Assembly: GCA_016710885.1 (NCBI GenBank)
Contig: JADJUC010000010.1
Coordinates: forward strand, 62,001 to 126,000
Length of the DNA stretch: 64,000 bases
DNA from: Candidatus Proximibacter danicus
GTDB taxonomy: Bacteria; Pseudomonadota; Gammaproteobacteria; Burkholderiales; Rhodocyclaceae
Direction of reading: 5' to 3'
The first letter of the stretch is position 1. Each line of letters begins with the position of its first letter. The notes under the pieces are model-generated. The model was not told the origin of the DNA, ran no database searches, and saw only the letters and a program-made list of their open reading frames with translations. The position numbers were made by a program, and so were the translations under genes. Below, one piece after another: positions 18,771 to 26,951 of this stretch.

Positions 18771-19619
18771 GTGAGCAAGCAGATCTGTTTCAAGATCCTG
18801 GAAGACGTGGCTCAGGACCTTTCCGGCGACAAGGTGAGCTTTCCCACCTTCCTGGACATTACCTTTCAGGTGCGTACGGCCCTGAAAAACCCGAATCTCA
18901 CCGTCGATCAACTGGCCCAGCTTGTTGGTGCCGAGCCCTTGATGAGCGCCAAGATCATCAGCATGTCCAATTCGGTGGCGATGAACCCGGGCGGACGAGC
19001 CGTTGCCGACGTCAAGACCGCCATCAATCGTGTCGGTATGGAAGCAGTGCGGACCGTCTCGTTCGCCGTGGCGATGGAGCAGTTGCTCAAGTCGAAGAAC
19101 ATGCAGAATTTCGGCGACTTGTCGAAGCGGCTGTGGGAGCACACCGTCCATGTCGCGGCGCTGTGCCGCGTTCTGGCCCGGAAGTTCTCGCGCACCAATC
19201 CCGATGAGGCGATGTTTGCCGGGCTGGTGCACGATATCGGCGTTTTCTACCTGCTGTCGCGTGCCGCCAACTTCCCGGAGTTATCCGCTGACAAGGTGGA
19301 ACTGCATTCCCTGCTGGAGCAGTGGCACGACAATATCGGCCACGCCCTGCTGGCCGCGCTGGGGCAGCCAGAAGCGGTGCTGAAGGCGGTGCAGGAGCAT
19401 GAAACAGAGCGCGCACTGAGCGAAATCCGCACGCTTCCAGAAGTCCTCTTCGTCGCCAACAAGATGGCCAATACCGTCTGCGCCTGGCGTGACCCGCAGT
19501 TCGGTACGTCGGTTGATACTTCGGCGCTGACGGCCCTTTTCGATACCGAAACCTTGCAGGGCTTGCTGGAAGAGTCGGACGAGGAAGTGGCCTCGCTCAA
19601 GTCGGCACTGCACGGCTGA
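18771..19619 (+). CDS. HDOD domain protein
   Basis: The 282-aa protein is a single HDOD domain, the HD-GYP-related output or scaffold domain found in bacterial signalling proteins that act with chemotaxis and cyclic-di-GMP systems. The pattern NPNLTVDQLAQLVGAEPLMSAKIISMSNS near the N-terminus and FAGLVHDIGVFYLLS are typical. The H-D pair is kept, but the full catalytic HD set is not obvious. The GTG at 18771 is chosen because GAGGG precedes it by 8 nt; the frame is open further upstream without family-like sequence. There are no sensory or receiver domains. kup follows after 46 bp. Confidence 0.82.
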   Translation: MSKQICFKILEDVAQDLSGDKVSFPTFLDITFQVRTALKNPNLTVDQLAQLVGAEPLMSAKIISMSNSVAMNPGGRAVADVKTAINRVGMEAVRTVSFAVAMEQLLKSKNMQNFGDLSKRLWEHTVHVAALCRVLARKFSRTNPDEAMFAGLVHDIGVFYLLSRAANFPELSADKVELHSLLEQWHDNIGHALLAALGQPEAVLKAVQEHETERALSEIRTLPEVLFVANKMANTVCAWRDPQFGTSVDTSALTALFDTETLQGLLEESDEEVASLKSALHG

Positions 19620-19665
19620 CGAACGCGCCTGCCGGCCCCCAGAGAACTTTACGGACGACCGAACA

Positions 19666-21555
19666 ATGTCGAATGATTCCCAGCTTTCGCCACAGAAAAA
19701 GGCCTTGGCAGGCATTGCCCTGGCCGCTCTCGGGGTGGTCTATGGCGACATCGGCACCAGCCCGCTTTATGCGATGAAGGAAGTCTTTGCCGGCAATCAT
19801 CCTATTCCGCTGACCGAAGAGAACGTGCTTGGCAGTCTCTCGCTCTTTTTCTGGGCGCTGATCATCGTCGTTTCGCTGAAGTACGTGTCCATCATCATGC
19901 GTGCCGACAACCGTGGCGAAGGCGGCATCATGGCGCTGATCGCCCTGGCCCTGCACGATGCCCAGGGCAACGCCCGGCGCATGAAAATCATCACCATCAT
20001 CGGCGTGCTGGGCGCGGCGATGTTCTACGGCGACGGCATGGTAACGCCGGCGATTTCGGTGCTTTCTGCGGTGGAAGGCCTGGAGGTGATCGCCCCTGCG
20101 CTGCACCCCTTCGTTATACCCGTTACGTTGCTGGTGCTGTTCGGGCTGTTCTTCGTGCAGAAACGCGGTACGGCAGCGGTCGGTTCCTTCTTCGGGCCCG
20201 TCATGCTGATCTGGTTCGGCGTGCTGGCGGTGCTGGGCATCTATAACCTGATTGCCAACCCGATGGTGCTCAAGGCGATCAATCCCTGGTACGGCCTGAG
20301 CTTTCTCGATGCCAACAAGGCCCTGGCGCTGATGGCCATGGGCAACGTCGTGCTGGCGGTCACCGGCGCCGAGGCGCTTTATGCCGACATGGGCCACTTT
20401 GGTCGCAAGCCGATCCAGTTGGCCTGGTATGGTTTCGTGCTGCCGGCGCTGGTGCTCAATTACTTTGGACAAGGGGCGCTGATCCTTGCCAACCCGGCGG
20501 CGGCCCAAAACCCCTTCTTTCTCTCGGCACCTGACTGGGCATTGATTCCGCTTGTCGGTCTCGCCACCGTTGCCACCGTGATCGCCTCGCAGGCGGTTAT
20601 TTCCGGCGCCTTCTCGATTTCGCGCCAGGCCATGCAGCTCGGCTTCATGCCGCGCATGGAGGTCCAGCACACCTCCGCCAGGGAACAGGGGCAGATCTAT
20701 TTGCCTGCAGTTAACTGGGGCTTGCTGGCGGCAGTGTCCATCCTTGTGCTCGGTTTCAAGTCTTCGAACAATCTGGCGGCCGCCTACGGTATTGCGGTTA
20801 CCGGCGACATGGTCATCACCTCGCTGCTGGCAACCGTGGTCGTCGCCAAGGTCTGGGGCTGGGGATGGAACCGGGCGATCGCGCTGTTTTCCGCGTTCAT
20901 GGTTGTCGAGCTGACCTTCCTGTACGCCAGCATCCTCAAGATTCCAGACGGGGGCTGGTTCCCGCTGGTCGCCGGTTGCGGCATCTTCGTGCTGATGACC
21001 ACCTGGAAGCGCGGACGGGAGTTGCTCAACGAGCGCCTGCAGGGCGAGGCGCTGCAGCTCGATGCTTTCATCGACGCCTTGCTGATCGGCTTGCCAACCC
21101 GCGTGCAGGGGACGGCCGTGTTCATGAATGCCAACCCCAACGGCGTGCCGCACGCCCTCTTGCACAATCTCATGCACAACAAGGTGTTGCACGAACGCGT
21201 GCTGCTGGTGTCGGTGCAGGTGTTCGACGTGCCCTACGTGCCCGAGATCGACCGCGTCGAAGTACATAAGCTGAAGGGCGATTTCTACCGGGTCATCGTC
21301 CAGTACGGCTTCAAGGATGAGCCGGACATTCCGGCCGCCCTGGCCTTGTGTGCGGCTGCCGGACTGCATCTGGAACTGCTCGATACCTCTTTTTTCCTCG
21401 GCCGCGAAACCTTGATCCCGCGCTTCGGTTCGGAGATGAGCATCTGGCGCACCAAGCTGTTCATTGCCATGTTCCGCAATGCCGGCAGCGCCACGGCCTT
21501 TTTCAAGATCCCGTCGAATCGCGTCGTCGAACTCGGGACGCAGATCGTCCTTTAG
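19666..21555 (+). CDS. kup: Potassium uptake protein Kup
   Basis: The 629-aa K+/H+ symporter has about 12 membrane helices and a cytoplasmic C-terminal region. The family start ALGVVYGDIGTSPLYAMKE is present, with the glycine-rich helix that lines the ion path. Length is normal for the family. Its TAG overlaps the TAA of the convergent rfaE2 gene, so there is no intergenic terminator between them. The conserved C-terminal RYGFKDEPDIPAAL-type segment appears as QYGFKDEPDIPAAL. Confidence 0.95.
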   Translation: MSNDSQLSPQKKALAGIALAALGVVYGDIGTSPLYAMKEVFAGNHPIPLTEENVLGSLSLFFWALIIVVSLKYVSIIMRADNRGEGGIMALIALALHDAQGNARRMKIITIIGVLGAAMFYGDGMVTPAISVLSAVEGLEVIAPALHPFVIPVTLLVLFGLFFVQKRGTAAVGSFFGPVMLIWFGVLAVLGIYNLIANPMVLKAINPWYGLSFLDANKALALMAMGNVVLAVTGAEALYADMGHFGRKPIQLAWYGFVLPALVLNYFGQGALILANPAAAQNPFFLSAPDWALIPLVGLATVATVIASQAVISGAFSISRQAMQLGFMPRMEVQHTSAREQGQIYLPAVNWGLLAAVSILVLGFKSSNNLAAAYGIAVTGDMVITSLLATVVVAKVWGWGWNRAIALFSAFMVVELTFLYASILKIPDGGWFPLVAGCGIFVLMTTWKRGRELLNERLQGEALQLDAFIDALLIGLPTRVQGTAVFMNANPNGVPHALLHNLMHNKVLHERVLLVSVQVFDVPYVPEIDRVEVHKLKGDFYRVIVQYGFKDEPDIPAALALCAAAGLHLELLDTSFFLGRETLIPRFGSEMSIWRTKLFIAMFRNAGSATAFFKIPSNRVVELGTQIVL

Positions 21556-22044
21556 AGTCGGCGAATCTTTTCGAGCAGCGCCGTCGTCGATTTCTCGTGG
21601 ATGAACGGGATCGAATGCACGGCACCTCCCCATCCCCTGACTTCGCTGGCGCCGACGATACGCTCTGGCGCCCAGTCGCCGCCCTTGACCAGAATGTCCG
21701 GGCGGATGGCCAGAATGCGCTGCAGCGGCGTGTCTTCGTCAAACCAGGTAACCATATCGACACAGGCCAGCGAAGCCATCACCGCCAGCCGGTCGGCCAG
21801 CGTGTTGACCGGACGCTCGTCCCCCTTGCCGAGGCGCTTCACTGACGCATCGCTATTCAACGCAACAATCATCGCAGCACCCAGCGCCCGGGCTTGTGCC
21901 AGGTAGGTCACATGGCCGCGGTGCAGGATGTCGAAACAGCCATTGGTGAAAACCAGTGGTCGAGGAAGATCGCCGATGCGGTTGGCGAGTTGCTCGGGGG
22001 GGCATATCTTGGCTTCGAAAGCCGGAGGGGTGTAGGGGCTTCAT
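21552..22044 (-). CDS. rfaE2: Heptose 1-phosphate adenylyltransferase, frameshifted near its start
   Basis: The enzyme activates D-glycero-beta-D-manno-heptose 1-phosphate to the ADP sugar for the LPS inner core. The nucleotidyltransferase motif NGCFDILHRGH is encoded just upstream of 21911 and VKGGDW follows later. The stand-alone form, without the kinase half, is usual in Betaproteobacteria. The motif's frame has no start codon: it runs back into a stop. An ATG at 22044 joins it if one C is removed from the four-base run at 22035-22038, giving MKPYTPPAFEAKICPPEQL and about 163 aa, the normal length. It follows the MerR-type gene on the same strand. Confidence 0.85.
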
Positions 22045-22096
22045 CGGCGGCTCGGGTTGAAGTGTTTGGGTGGTGGGGTACCTGAAGCAGGAGATT

Positions 22097-23023
22097 CTAC
22101 CGGGTTTGCTCAGCGGCTTTGTCTGTGTTGTCCGACCGCCAGGCTGAAAGCGCCGCCAGCAGGTCTGGCAGCGTGTGCAGCAGGGCCGTGTCGCCGGGTG
22201 GGGTGCAGCGCGCAACGCCGCTGCCGCCGGCCCATAGCCTGATGTGCGCAGGCAGGAGCGTGCGCAACTGGGTTAATAGCGGCGTCACCTGCCGCTGTGG
22301 AAAGGCCGATGAGAACGACAGGGCTACGATGTCCGCCTGATGGGCGCTGGCGGCCATGCCGATGTCGGCAATCGGGGTTTGCGTGCCGAGCGAAACACAG
22401 CTCGCTCCTTCCAGCGCCAGCAAGGCCTCGCTCATCAGCAGGCCGAGTACGTGCTGCTCATCCGGAACGGTCGTCAGGACGACGCGCGGCAGACCGCCGC
22501 TGGCGGGCAGGGCGCTGATCGCCTGGCGCAGCAGCGCCTGCATCTGCTCTGTATAGAGGTGTTCCTCGAAAACCTCCAGTTCGCCCCGCATCCAGGCTTC
22601 GCCCACGGCACAGTTGAGGTGGCCAACGGTTTCCAGTACGAAATTCTGCAGACCCTGACGGTGCATCGCCTGATTGAGCGCCCCGCGCAGCGCGCGGGCG
22701 TCGTTGGCCTTGAGTAAGGTCAGGATTGCCATCTGCAGATTGTCGCCGGTCGGCGTGGCGACGCGGGCTTGTGGCGCACTGCTGACGATGTCCGCGAGTT
22801 CCTCGTCGGCGGCCGCCATCAGCCGGCCGGGCCTGAACCCCTGATCCATCAGCCGCTTGATCAGCCGCAGCTTGTCCACCTGGTCGGCGGGGTAGAGCCG
22901 CTCGCCGTTGCCATCACGCTCGGGAGTCGGGAAACCGTAGCGGCGCTCCCACACCCGCAGGGTGTCCTTGGCGACGCCGGTGTCGCGTTCAACGGCAGCA
23001 ATCGTAAAAGCGGGGCGATTCAT
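22097..23023 (-). CDS. MerR family regulator with B12-binding photosensory domain (CarH/LitR class)
   Basis: The 308-aa protein has three parts. An N-terminal MerR helix-turn-helix (DTLRVWERRYGFPTP, residues 20-34) is followed by a helical bundle with W144-x9-E154-H155 and a cobalamin domain with E189-x-H191-x2-G194. In CarH/LitR proteins the Trp/Glu/His set packs on the adenosyl group and the ExHxxG histidine binds cobalt. The dark tetramer represses DNA and light breaks it. All these residues are present, so light sensing is a strong inference. The ATG at 23023 lies next to a perfect palindrome, suggesting autoregulation. It diverges from the 23.1-31.7 kb operon. Confidence 0.88.
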   Translation of the reverse strand: MNRPAFTIAAVERDTGVAKDTLRVWERRYGFPTPERDGNGERLYPADQVDKLRLIKRLMDQGFRPGRLMAAADEELADIVSSAPQARVATPTGDNLQMAILTLLKANDARALRGALNQAMHRQGLQNFVLETVGHLNCAVGEAWMRGELEVFEEHLYTEQMQALLRQAISALPASGGLPRVVLTTVPDEQHVLGLLMSEALLALEGASCVSLGTQTPIADIGMAASAHQADIVALSFSSAFPQRQVTPLLTQLRTLLPAHIRLWAGGSGVARCTPPGDTALLHTLPDLLAALSAWRSDNTDKAAEQTR

Positions 23024-23025
23024 AA

Positions 23026-23040
23026 TTTGTCCTGGACAAA
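23026..23040. promoter_or_regulatory. Operator 1, 15-bp palindrome at the regulator gene start
   Basis: TTTGTCC, a single central base and GGACAAA form a perfect inverted repeat 2 bp before the regulator ATG. It is probably a binding site of the MerR-type protein. On the regulator's strand it includes AGGA at Shine-Dalgarno distance. Confidence 0.75.
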
Positions 23041-23043
23041 CGG

Positions 23044-23072
23044 TTGACATCGGGGTTTCTGAAGGCTATCTT
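23044..23072 (+). promoter_or_regulatory. Sigma70-type promoter between the two operators
   Basis: A consensus TTGACA (23044-23049) and TATCTT (23067-23072) are 17 bp apart. The element points into the folE2/cfa operon and lies between the two palindromes. Confidence 0.75.
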
Positions 23073-23088
23073 AGGAGCAACTGATCTA

Positions 23089-23103
23089 TTTGTCCAGGAC
23101 AAA
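23089..23103. promoter_or_regulatory. Operator 2, 15-bp palindrome before the stress operon
   Basis: This is a perfect second copy of the palindrome (TTTGTCC, central A, GGACAAA). Its centre is 63 bp from that of operator 1, close to six helical turns. It lies just downstream of the -10 box, so a bound repressor would block transcription. Confidence 0.75.
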
Positions 23104-23105
23104 TT

Positions 23106-23336
23106 ATGAACACCAACCCCTTTCCGTCAAGCCGCAAGACACCTCGCCAGCAGGCTGCTTTGTTCGGTGTGCGCCAAGCCGGGGTGACCGGTTCCTGGAG
23201 TGCATACGGGCTGGAAGCGCATTTTCCTGTGACTGAAAGTTTGATTGTTTGTCTACCACAAAACAAGTTTTTATCGGTAGCAGGGTGGGGCGCATCAAAA
23301 CACCCAGCGGCTGATTTGTTGAAGAAGGAATCGTAA
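23106..23336 (+). CDS. Small hypothetical protein or leader ORF (76 aa)
   Basis: This reading frame of 76 codons starts 2 bp after operator 2 and ends 2 bp before the glutathione peroxidase start. The AGGA inside the operator stands 6 nt ahead of its ATG, the same arrangement as at the divergent regulator gene, which favours real translation. The product is slightly basic, has no signal peptide, membrane segment or known domain, and includes a weak hydrophobic stretch (SLIVCLPQNKFLSVAGWG). It may be a leader peptide coupling translation to the next gene, or simply an untranslated leader. Confidence 0.4.
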   Translation: MNTNPFPSSRKTPRQQAALFGVRQAGVTGSWSAYGLEAHFPVTESLIVCLPQNKFLSVAGWGASKHPAADLLKKES

Positions 23337-23338
23337 AA

Positions 23339-23968
23339 ATGCGCAATTCGCTCGTTCAATTTCTGCTCGCCAGGTGCCTGCGCCCGTTGCTGGCGGCAAC
23401 GTTGCTGCTTGTCCTGCCAGCGACCGCTGCGACCAACGCGCCAACGAGCGCGGAAAAGAACGCAAATTCTGCCGAGATGTCCTGCCCGGCGCTGCTCAAT
23501 CACAGCTTCCCCCGTCTGCACGATGAAAAGCCGCAGTCGCTCTGTGAGTGGAAGGGCAAGGTGCTGCTGGTGGTGAACACCGCCAGCTATTGCGGATTCA
23601 CCAAGCAGTACGACGGGCTGGAAAAGCTGTATGCACGGCTTCGTGATCGCGGACTGGTCGTGGTCGGTTTTCCGACCAATGACTTTGGCGAGCAGGAGCC
23701 GGGCAGCAACAAGGAAATCGCCGAATTTTGCCGACTGACCTATGGCATCGAATTTCCGATGTTTGCCAAGACCACGGTCAAGGGGAAGTCGATCAACCCC
23801 TTCTACGCGGAGCTGATCCGCCTCAGCGACACGAGCCCCAAGTGGAACTTCTACAAATATCTGATCGATCGCAGCGGCAAGGAAGTCATTGCCTACTCCA
23901 GCTTCACCGACCCGGACGACAAGAAGCTGTTGGCCAAGGTCGAGGAATTCCTGGCGCGCAAGCCGTAA
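23339..23968 (+). CDS. Glutathione peroxidase-like protein, exported
   Basis: The 209-aa thiol peroxidase has an N-terminal signal peptide or anchor (residues 1-31, LLAATLLLVLPATAAT). The active-site cysteine is in NTASYCGFTKQY; partner residues are in the FPTNDFGEQEPGS segment (Gln) and KWNFYKYL (Trp), the usual Cys-type GPx set. It removes lipid or hydrogen peroxides, probably in the periplasm. GAAGGA precedes the ATG. As the first large gene of the light-linked operon it fits a photo-oxidative stress role. Confidence 0.88.
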   Translation: MRNSLVQFLLARCLRPLLAATLLLVLPATAATNAPTSAEKNANSAEMSCPALLNHSFPRLHDEKPQSLCEWKGKVLLVVNTASYCGFTKQYDGLEKLYARLRDRGLVVVGFPTNDFGEQEPGSNKEIAEFCRLTYGIEFPMFAKTTVKGKSINPFYAELIRLSDTSPKWNFYKYLIDRSGKEVIAYSSFTDPDDKKLLAKVEEFLARKP

Positions 23969-24013
23969 CAGTCTCAACGCAAGACCAACCCGCTCATAAC
24001 GACGGAGATGACG

Positions 24014-24814
24014 ATGAATGCACCCGAAAGATTTTTCCTGGCTGACGTGCAGTCCAGCCCGGACGAGCGCCAACTGGCGATCCACCAGGTGGGTGTGCGC
24101 GGCCTGCGCTACCCGCTGGCGCTGTTTTCCGATCGCGGCGAGGTCCGCCATACGGTGGCTACCGTGGCCATGTCGGTCGGATTGCCACCCGAGGTGAAAG
24201 GGACGCACATGTCGCGTTTCGTTGAACTTCTCGAAAGTCGCCGTTCGCCGATGTCGATGGCCGGGTTGCAGCGCATGCTTGAAGAAATGCTGGTCCGTCT
24301 TGACGCGACCAGCGGCCGTATCGAAATGACATTCCCCTGGTTCATCACCAAGGCGGCGCCGGTCTCCGGGGTAGAGAGCATGCTCGACTACGACGTCACC
24401 CTTGTCCTCGAAAAGCGCGCCGGGAATTACGCTGAAACACGGCTTGAAGTCGTTGCGCCGGTGACCAGTCTGTGCCCGTGCTCAAAGAAGATTTCCGACT
24501 ACGGCGCGCACAACCAGCGTTCGCACATCACGCTTGTTGTCCTGCTGCGGGCCGAAATGAGCATCGAGGCGCTTGTTCGCATTGCCGAAGAAGAGGCTTC
24601 CTGCGAGGTCTTCGGCTTGCTCAAGCGCCCCGATGAAAAATGGGTGACCGAGCGTGCCTACGACAACCCCAAGTTTGTTGAAGACCTGGTTCGCGACATC
24701 GCCCTGCGCCTGATGGATGAACCGCGAATTGCCGAATGGACGGTGAAGTCGGAGAACTTCGAGTCCATCCACAACCACTCGGCCTATGCCGAAATCCATG
24801 GACGCAACGCCTGA
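24014..24814 (+). CDS. folE2: GTP cyclohydrolase FolE2
   Basis: The 266-aa type IB GTP cyclohydrolase converts GTP to 7,8-dihydroneopterin triphosphate, the entry to folate and pterin cofactors. The conserved cysteine segment SLCPCSKKISDYGAHNQRSH and the EEASCEVFGLLKRPDEKWVTERAY region identify FolE2 rather than zinc-dependent FolE. ATG 24014 is preferred over ATG 24008 because CGGAG ends directly before the latter. Pterins are chromophores of cryptochrome/photolyase proteins, which may explain its place in a light-regulated operon, although no photolyase gene is visible here. Confidence 0.93.
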   Translation: MNAPERFFLADVQSSPDERQLAIHQVGVRGLRYPLALFSDRGEVRHTVATVAMSVGLPPEVKGTHMSRFVELLESRRSPMSMAGLQRMLEEMLVRLDATSGRIEMTFPWFITKAAPVSGVESMLDYDVTLVLEKRAGNYAETRLEVVAPVTSLCPCSKKISDYGAHNQRSHITLVVLLRAEMSIEALVRIAEEEASCEVFGLLKRPDEKWVTERAYDNPKFVEDLVRDIALRLMDEPRIAEWTVKSENFESIHNHSAYAEIHGRNA

Positions 24815-24837
24815 TCATCCAGGCGAAAGGGCTCGTC

Positions 24838-26190
24838 ATGAAAACGCAAACCCCCATCCGCAAAATCGCCGTCATCGGCAGCGGCATCTCCGGCTTGTCG
24901 GCCGCCTGGCTACTGTCGCAACAGTATGAAGTGACACTGTTCGAGGCCGGCGAAAAGTTGGGCGGCCATACCAATACGGTCGATGTCACCGTCGATGGCG
25001 TGACGCATCCCGTCGATACCGGGTTCCTCGTCTTCAACCACAAGACCTATCCGAACCTGACCGCACTTTTTGCACAGCTTGAGGTAGCGAGCGTCGAGAC
25101 CGAAATGTCGTTTGCCGTCAGCCTTGAGTCGCCGGATCTCGAATGGGCCGGCTCCAGCCTGGCGACGGTCTTCGGCCAGAAACGCAACCTGGCGCGCCCC
25201 GCCTTCTGGCGCATGCTGGCCGACATCCTCCGCTTCAACCGGGAGAGCATCGCCTGGCTCGACGCCGGGCCAGACGAGCGCTTGAGCCTGCGTGACTACC
25301 TGCAGCAAAACGACTACTCCCGTGCCTTCACCGACTGGTATCTGTTGCCGATGGGGGCCGCGATCTGGTCGTGCCCGGCAGACAGCATGCTCGACTACCC
25401 GCTCGCCACCTTTGTCCGCTTTTGCCGCAACCATGGTCTGCTTCAGGTTTTCGATCGTCCGCTGTGGCGAACCGTGCAGGGCGGTGGGCGCGAGTACGTC
25501 AGGAAGCTGGCGGCGCAGATCGGCGACGAGCACATCCGCTTGGCGACACCGGTTCGCCGTGTTGAACGCTGCCCGGAGGGTGTCCGGCTGACCCTGGCGG
25601 ACGGAGTGGAAACCTTCGATCAGGTTGTCCTCGCTTGTCACAGCGATCAGGCGCTGCATCTGCTCGGCAGTAGCGCCAGCGATGGCGAGCGAGAGCTGCT
25701 GTCGGCCATCCGCTATCAGCCCAACCGCGCAGTGCTGCATACCGACTCCGCCCTGCTGCCGCGCAACCGCAGCCTGTGGTCGGCATGGAATTACAGTGCC
25801 GGCACCGATGCTGGCGCAAATGTCAGCAGTCAGAGCCCGGTCTCGGTTTCCTACCTGATCAATCGCTTGCAACCGCTGCCATTCGAGACCCCGGTCGTGG
25901 TCTCGCTCAATCCGCAGCGCGAACCGAATCCCGAGAAGGTGCTGGCTGAATTCACCTATGCCCATCCGCTGTTCGATGGTCCGGCCATTGCCGCGCAGGC
26001 CCGTCTGCATGAAATTCAGGGGGTCGATCGGCTCTGGTTCTGCGGCGCCTGGGGCGGCTACGGCTTTCACGAAGACGGCTTGCGTTCCGGCATGCAGGTG
26101 GCTGCCGCACTCGGCTGCCAGGCGCCTTGGCAAAAGCCGGTCATGCCGCTGGACGCTGCGTTGGCCCCCGCCGTGGTGGCGATGCAATGA
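24838..26190 (+). CDS. FAD-dependent oxidoreductase, amine oxidase-like (COG2907 type)
   Basis: The 450-residue flavoprotein has an N-terminal dinucleotide-binding fold, IAVIGSGISGLSAAWLL (Gly14-x-Gly16-x2-Gly19), followed by EAGEKLGGHTNTV and a C-terminal FAD-contact region WFCGAWGGYGFHEDGLRSGM. This family regularly sits between folE2/photolyase and DUF1365/cfa genes in proteobacterial stress operons, where a role in modifying unsaturated or methylated fatty acyl chains has been proposed. AAAGGG precedes the ATG. Its stop overlaps the next start (ATGA). The exact reaction is unknown. Confidence 0.85.
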   Translation: MKTQTPIRKIAVIGSGISGLSAAWLLSQQYEVTLFEAGEKLGGHTNTVDVTVDGVTHPVDTGFLVFNHKTYPNLTALFAQLEVASVETEMSFAVSLESPDLEWAGSSLATVFGQKRNLARPAFWRMLADILRFNRESIAWLDAGPDERLSLRDYLQQNDYSRAFTDWYLLPMGAAIWSCPADSMLDYPLATFVRFCRNHGLLQVFDRPLWRTVQGGGREYVRKLAAQIGDEHIRLATPVRRVERCPEGVRLTLADGVETFDQVVLACHSDQALHLLGSSASDGERELLSAIRYQPNRAVLHTDSALLPRNRSLWSAWNYSAGTDAGANVSSQSPVSVSYLINRLQPLPFETPVVVSLNPQREPNPEKVLAEFTYAHPLFDGPAIAAQARLHEIQGVDRLWFCGAWGGYGFHEDGLRSGMQVAAALGCQAPWQKPVMPLDAALAPAVVAMQ

Positions 26191-26951
26191 ACGCACTGCA
26201 GCTCTGTTTCGGACAAGTCATGCACCGCCGACTGCGGCCGACGGTGCATGCCTTCCGCTACCCGGTCTTCTATTTCCGGATGCGTCTGCAGGACATCGAC
26301 CAGATTGAACGGCCGCTGCTGTCCCGCAACCGCTTCAACCTGTTTTCTGTGCACGATGCGGACCACGGCGCGCGCGACGGTTCCCCGCTGCTCGGCTGGA
26401 TCCACGCCCTGCTGGCGCGTGAAGGCGTGGTGGCGGATGGCGATATCTGGCTGCAGACTTTCCCCCGGGTACTCGGCTACGTCTTCAACCCGGTCAGCTT
26501 CTGGTATTGCCATGGTCGTGACGGCGGCCTCAAGGCGGTGCTGGCCGAGGTGAATAACACGTTTGGCGAACACCACAACTACCTGCTGGTTGCGCCTGGC
26601 GGTGGCGATATCCGGGAAGGCCAGACGCTGCAGGCGAAGAAGATTTTCCATGTGTCCCCGTTCATGGCGGTGAATGGTTATTACCGCTTCCGTTTTTTTG
26701 GTGGGGCCGGCAGTCGCCAGGGCGGCGCGCGGATCGAACATGCCGACGAGCTTGGCGAACTGCTGCATACGGCGGTATCCGGCACTGCCGAAGAGGCGAC
26801 TACCGGCCGCCTGCTGAAGGCATTTCTGACTTATCCCTTGCAGAGCGTCGGCGTCATCCTGCGCATCCATTGGCAGGCGCTGCAACTCTGGCTGAAACGC
26901 GTTCCCTTCTTTTCAAAACCCGCGCCCCCGCTTGAGGAGACCACACGATGA
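26187..26951 (+). CDS. DUF1365 family protein
   Basis: The 254-aa protein belongs to DUF1365, recognised by MHRRLRPTVHAFRYPVFY at the start, RVLGYVFNPVSFWYCH and KKIFHVSPFMAVNGYYRFRF. No enzymatic activity is established from sequence. It nearly always neighbours an FAD oxidoreductase and a cyclopropane-fatty-acid-synthase-like methyltransferase, as here, so a part in fatty acyl modification is inferred. The ATG overlaps the previous stop and its own stop overlaps the cfa start, both as ATGA, so the three are tightly coupled. Confidence 0.88.
   Translation: MNALQLCFGQVMHRRLRPTVHAFRYPVFYFRMRLQDIDQIERPLLSRNRFNLFSVHDADHGARDGSPLLGWIHALLAREGVVADGDIWLQTFPRVLGYVFNPVSFWYCHGRDGGLKAVLAEVNNTFGEHHNYLLVAPGGGDIREGQTLQAKKIFHVSPFMAVNGYYRFRFFGGAGSRQGGARIEHADELGELLHTAVSGTAEEATTGRLLKAFLTYPLQSVGVILRIHWQALQLWLKRVPFFSKPAPPLEETTR

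Noticed and set aside
19597..21633. 678-codon minus-strand frame opposite kup
   Set aside because: It is a shadow of kup: the composition is unnaturally rich in His/Gln/Arg/Asp and there is no domain.
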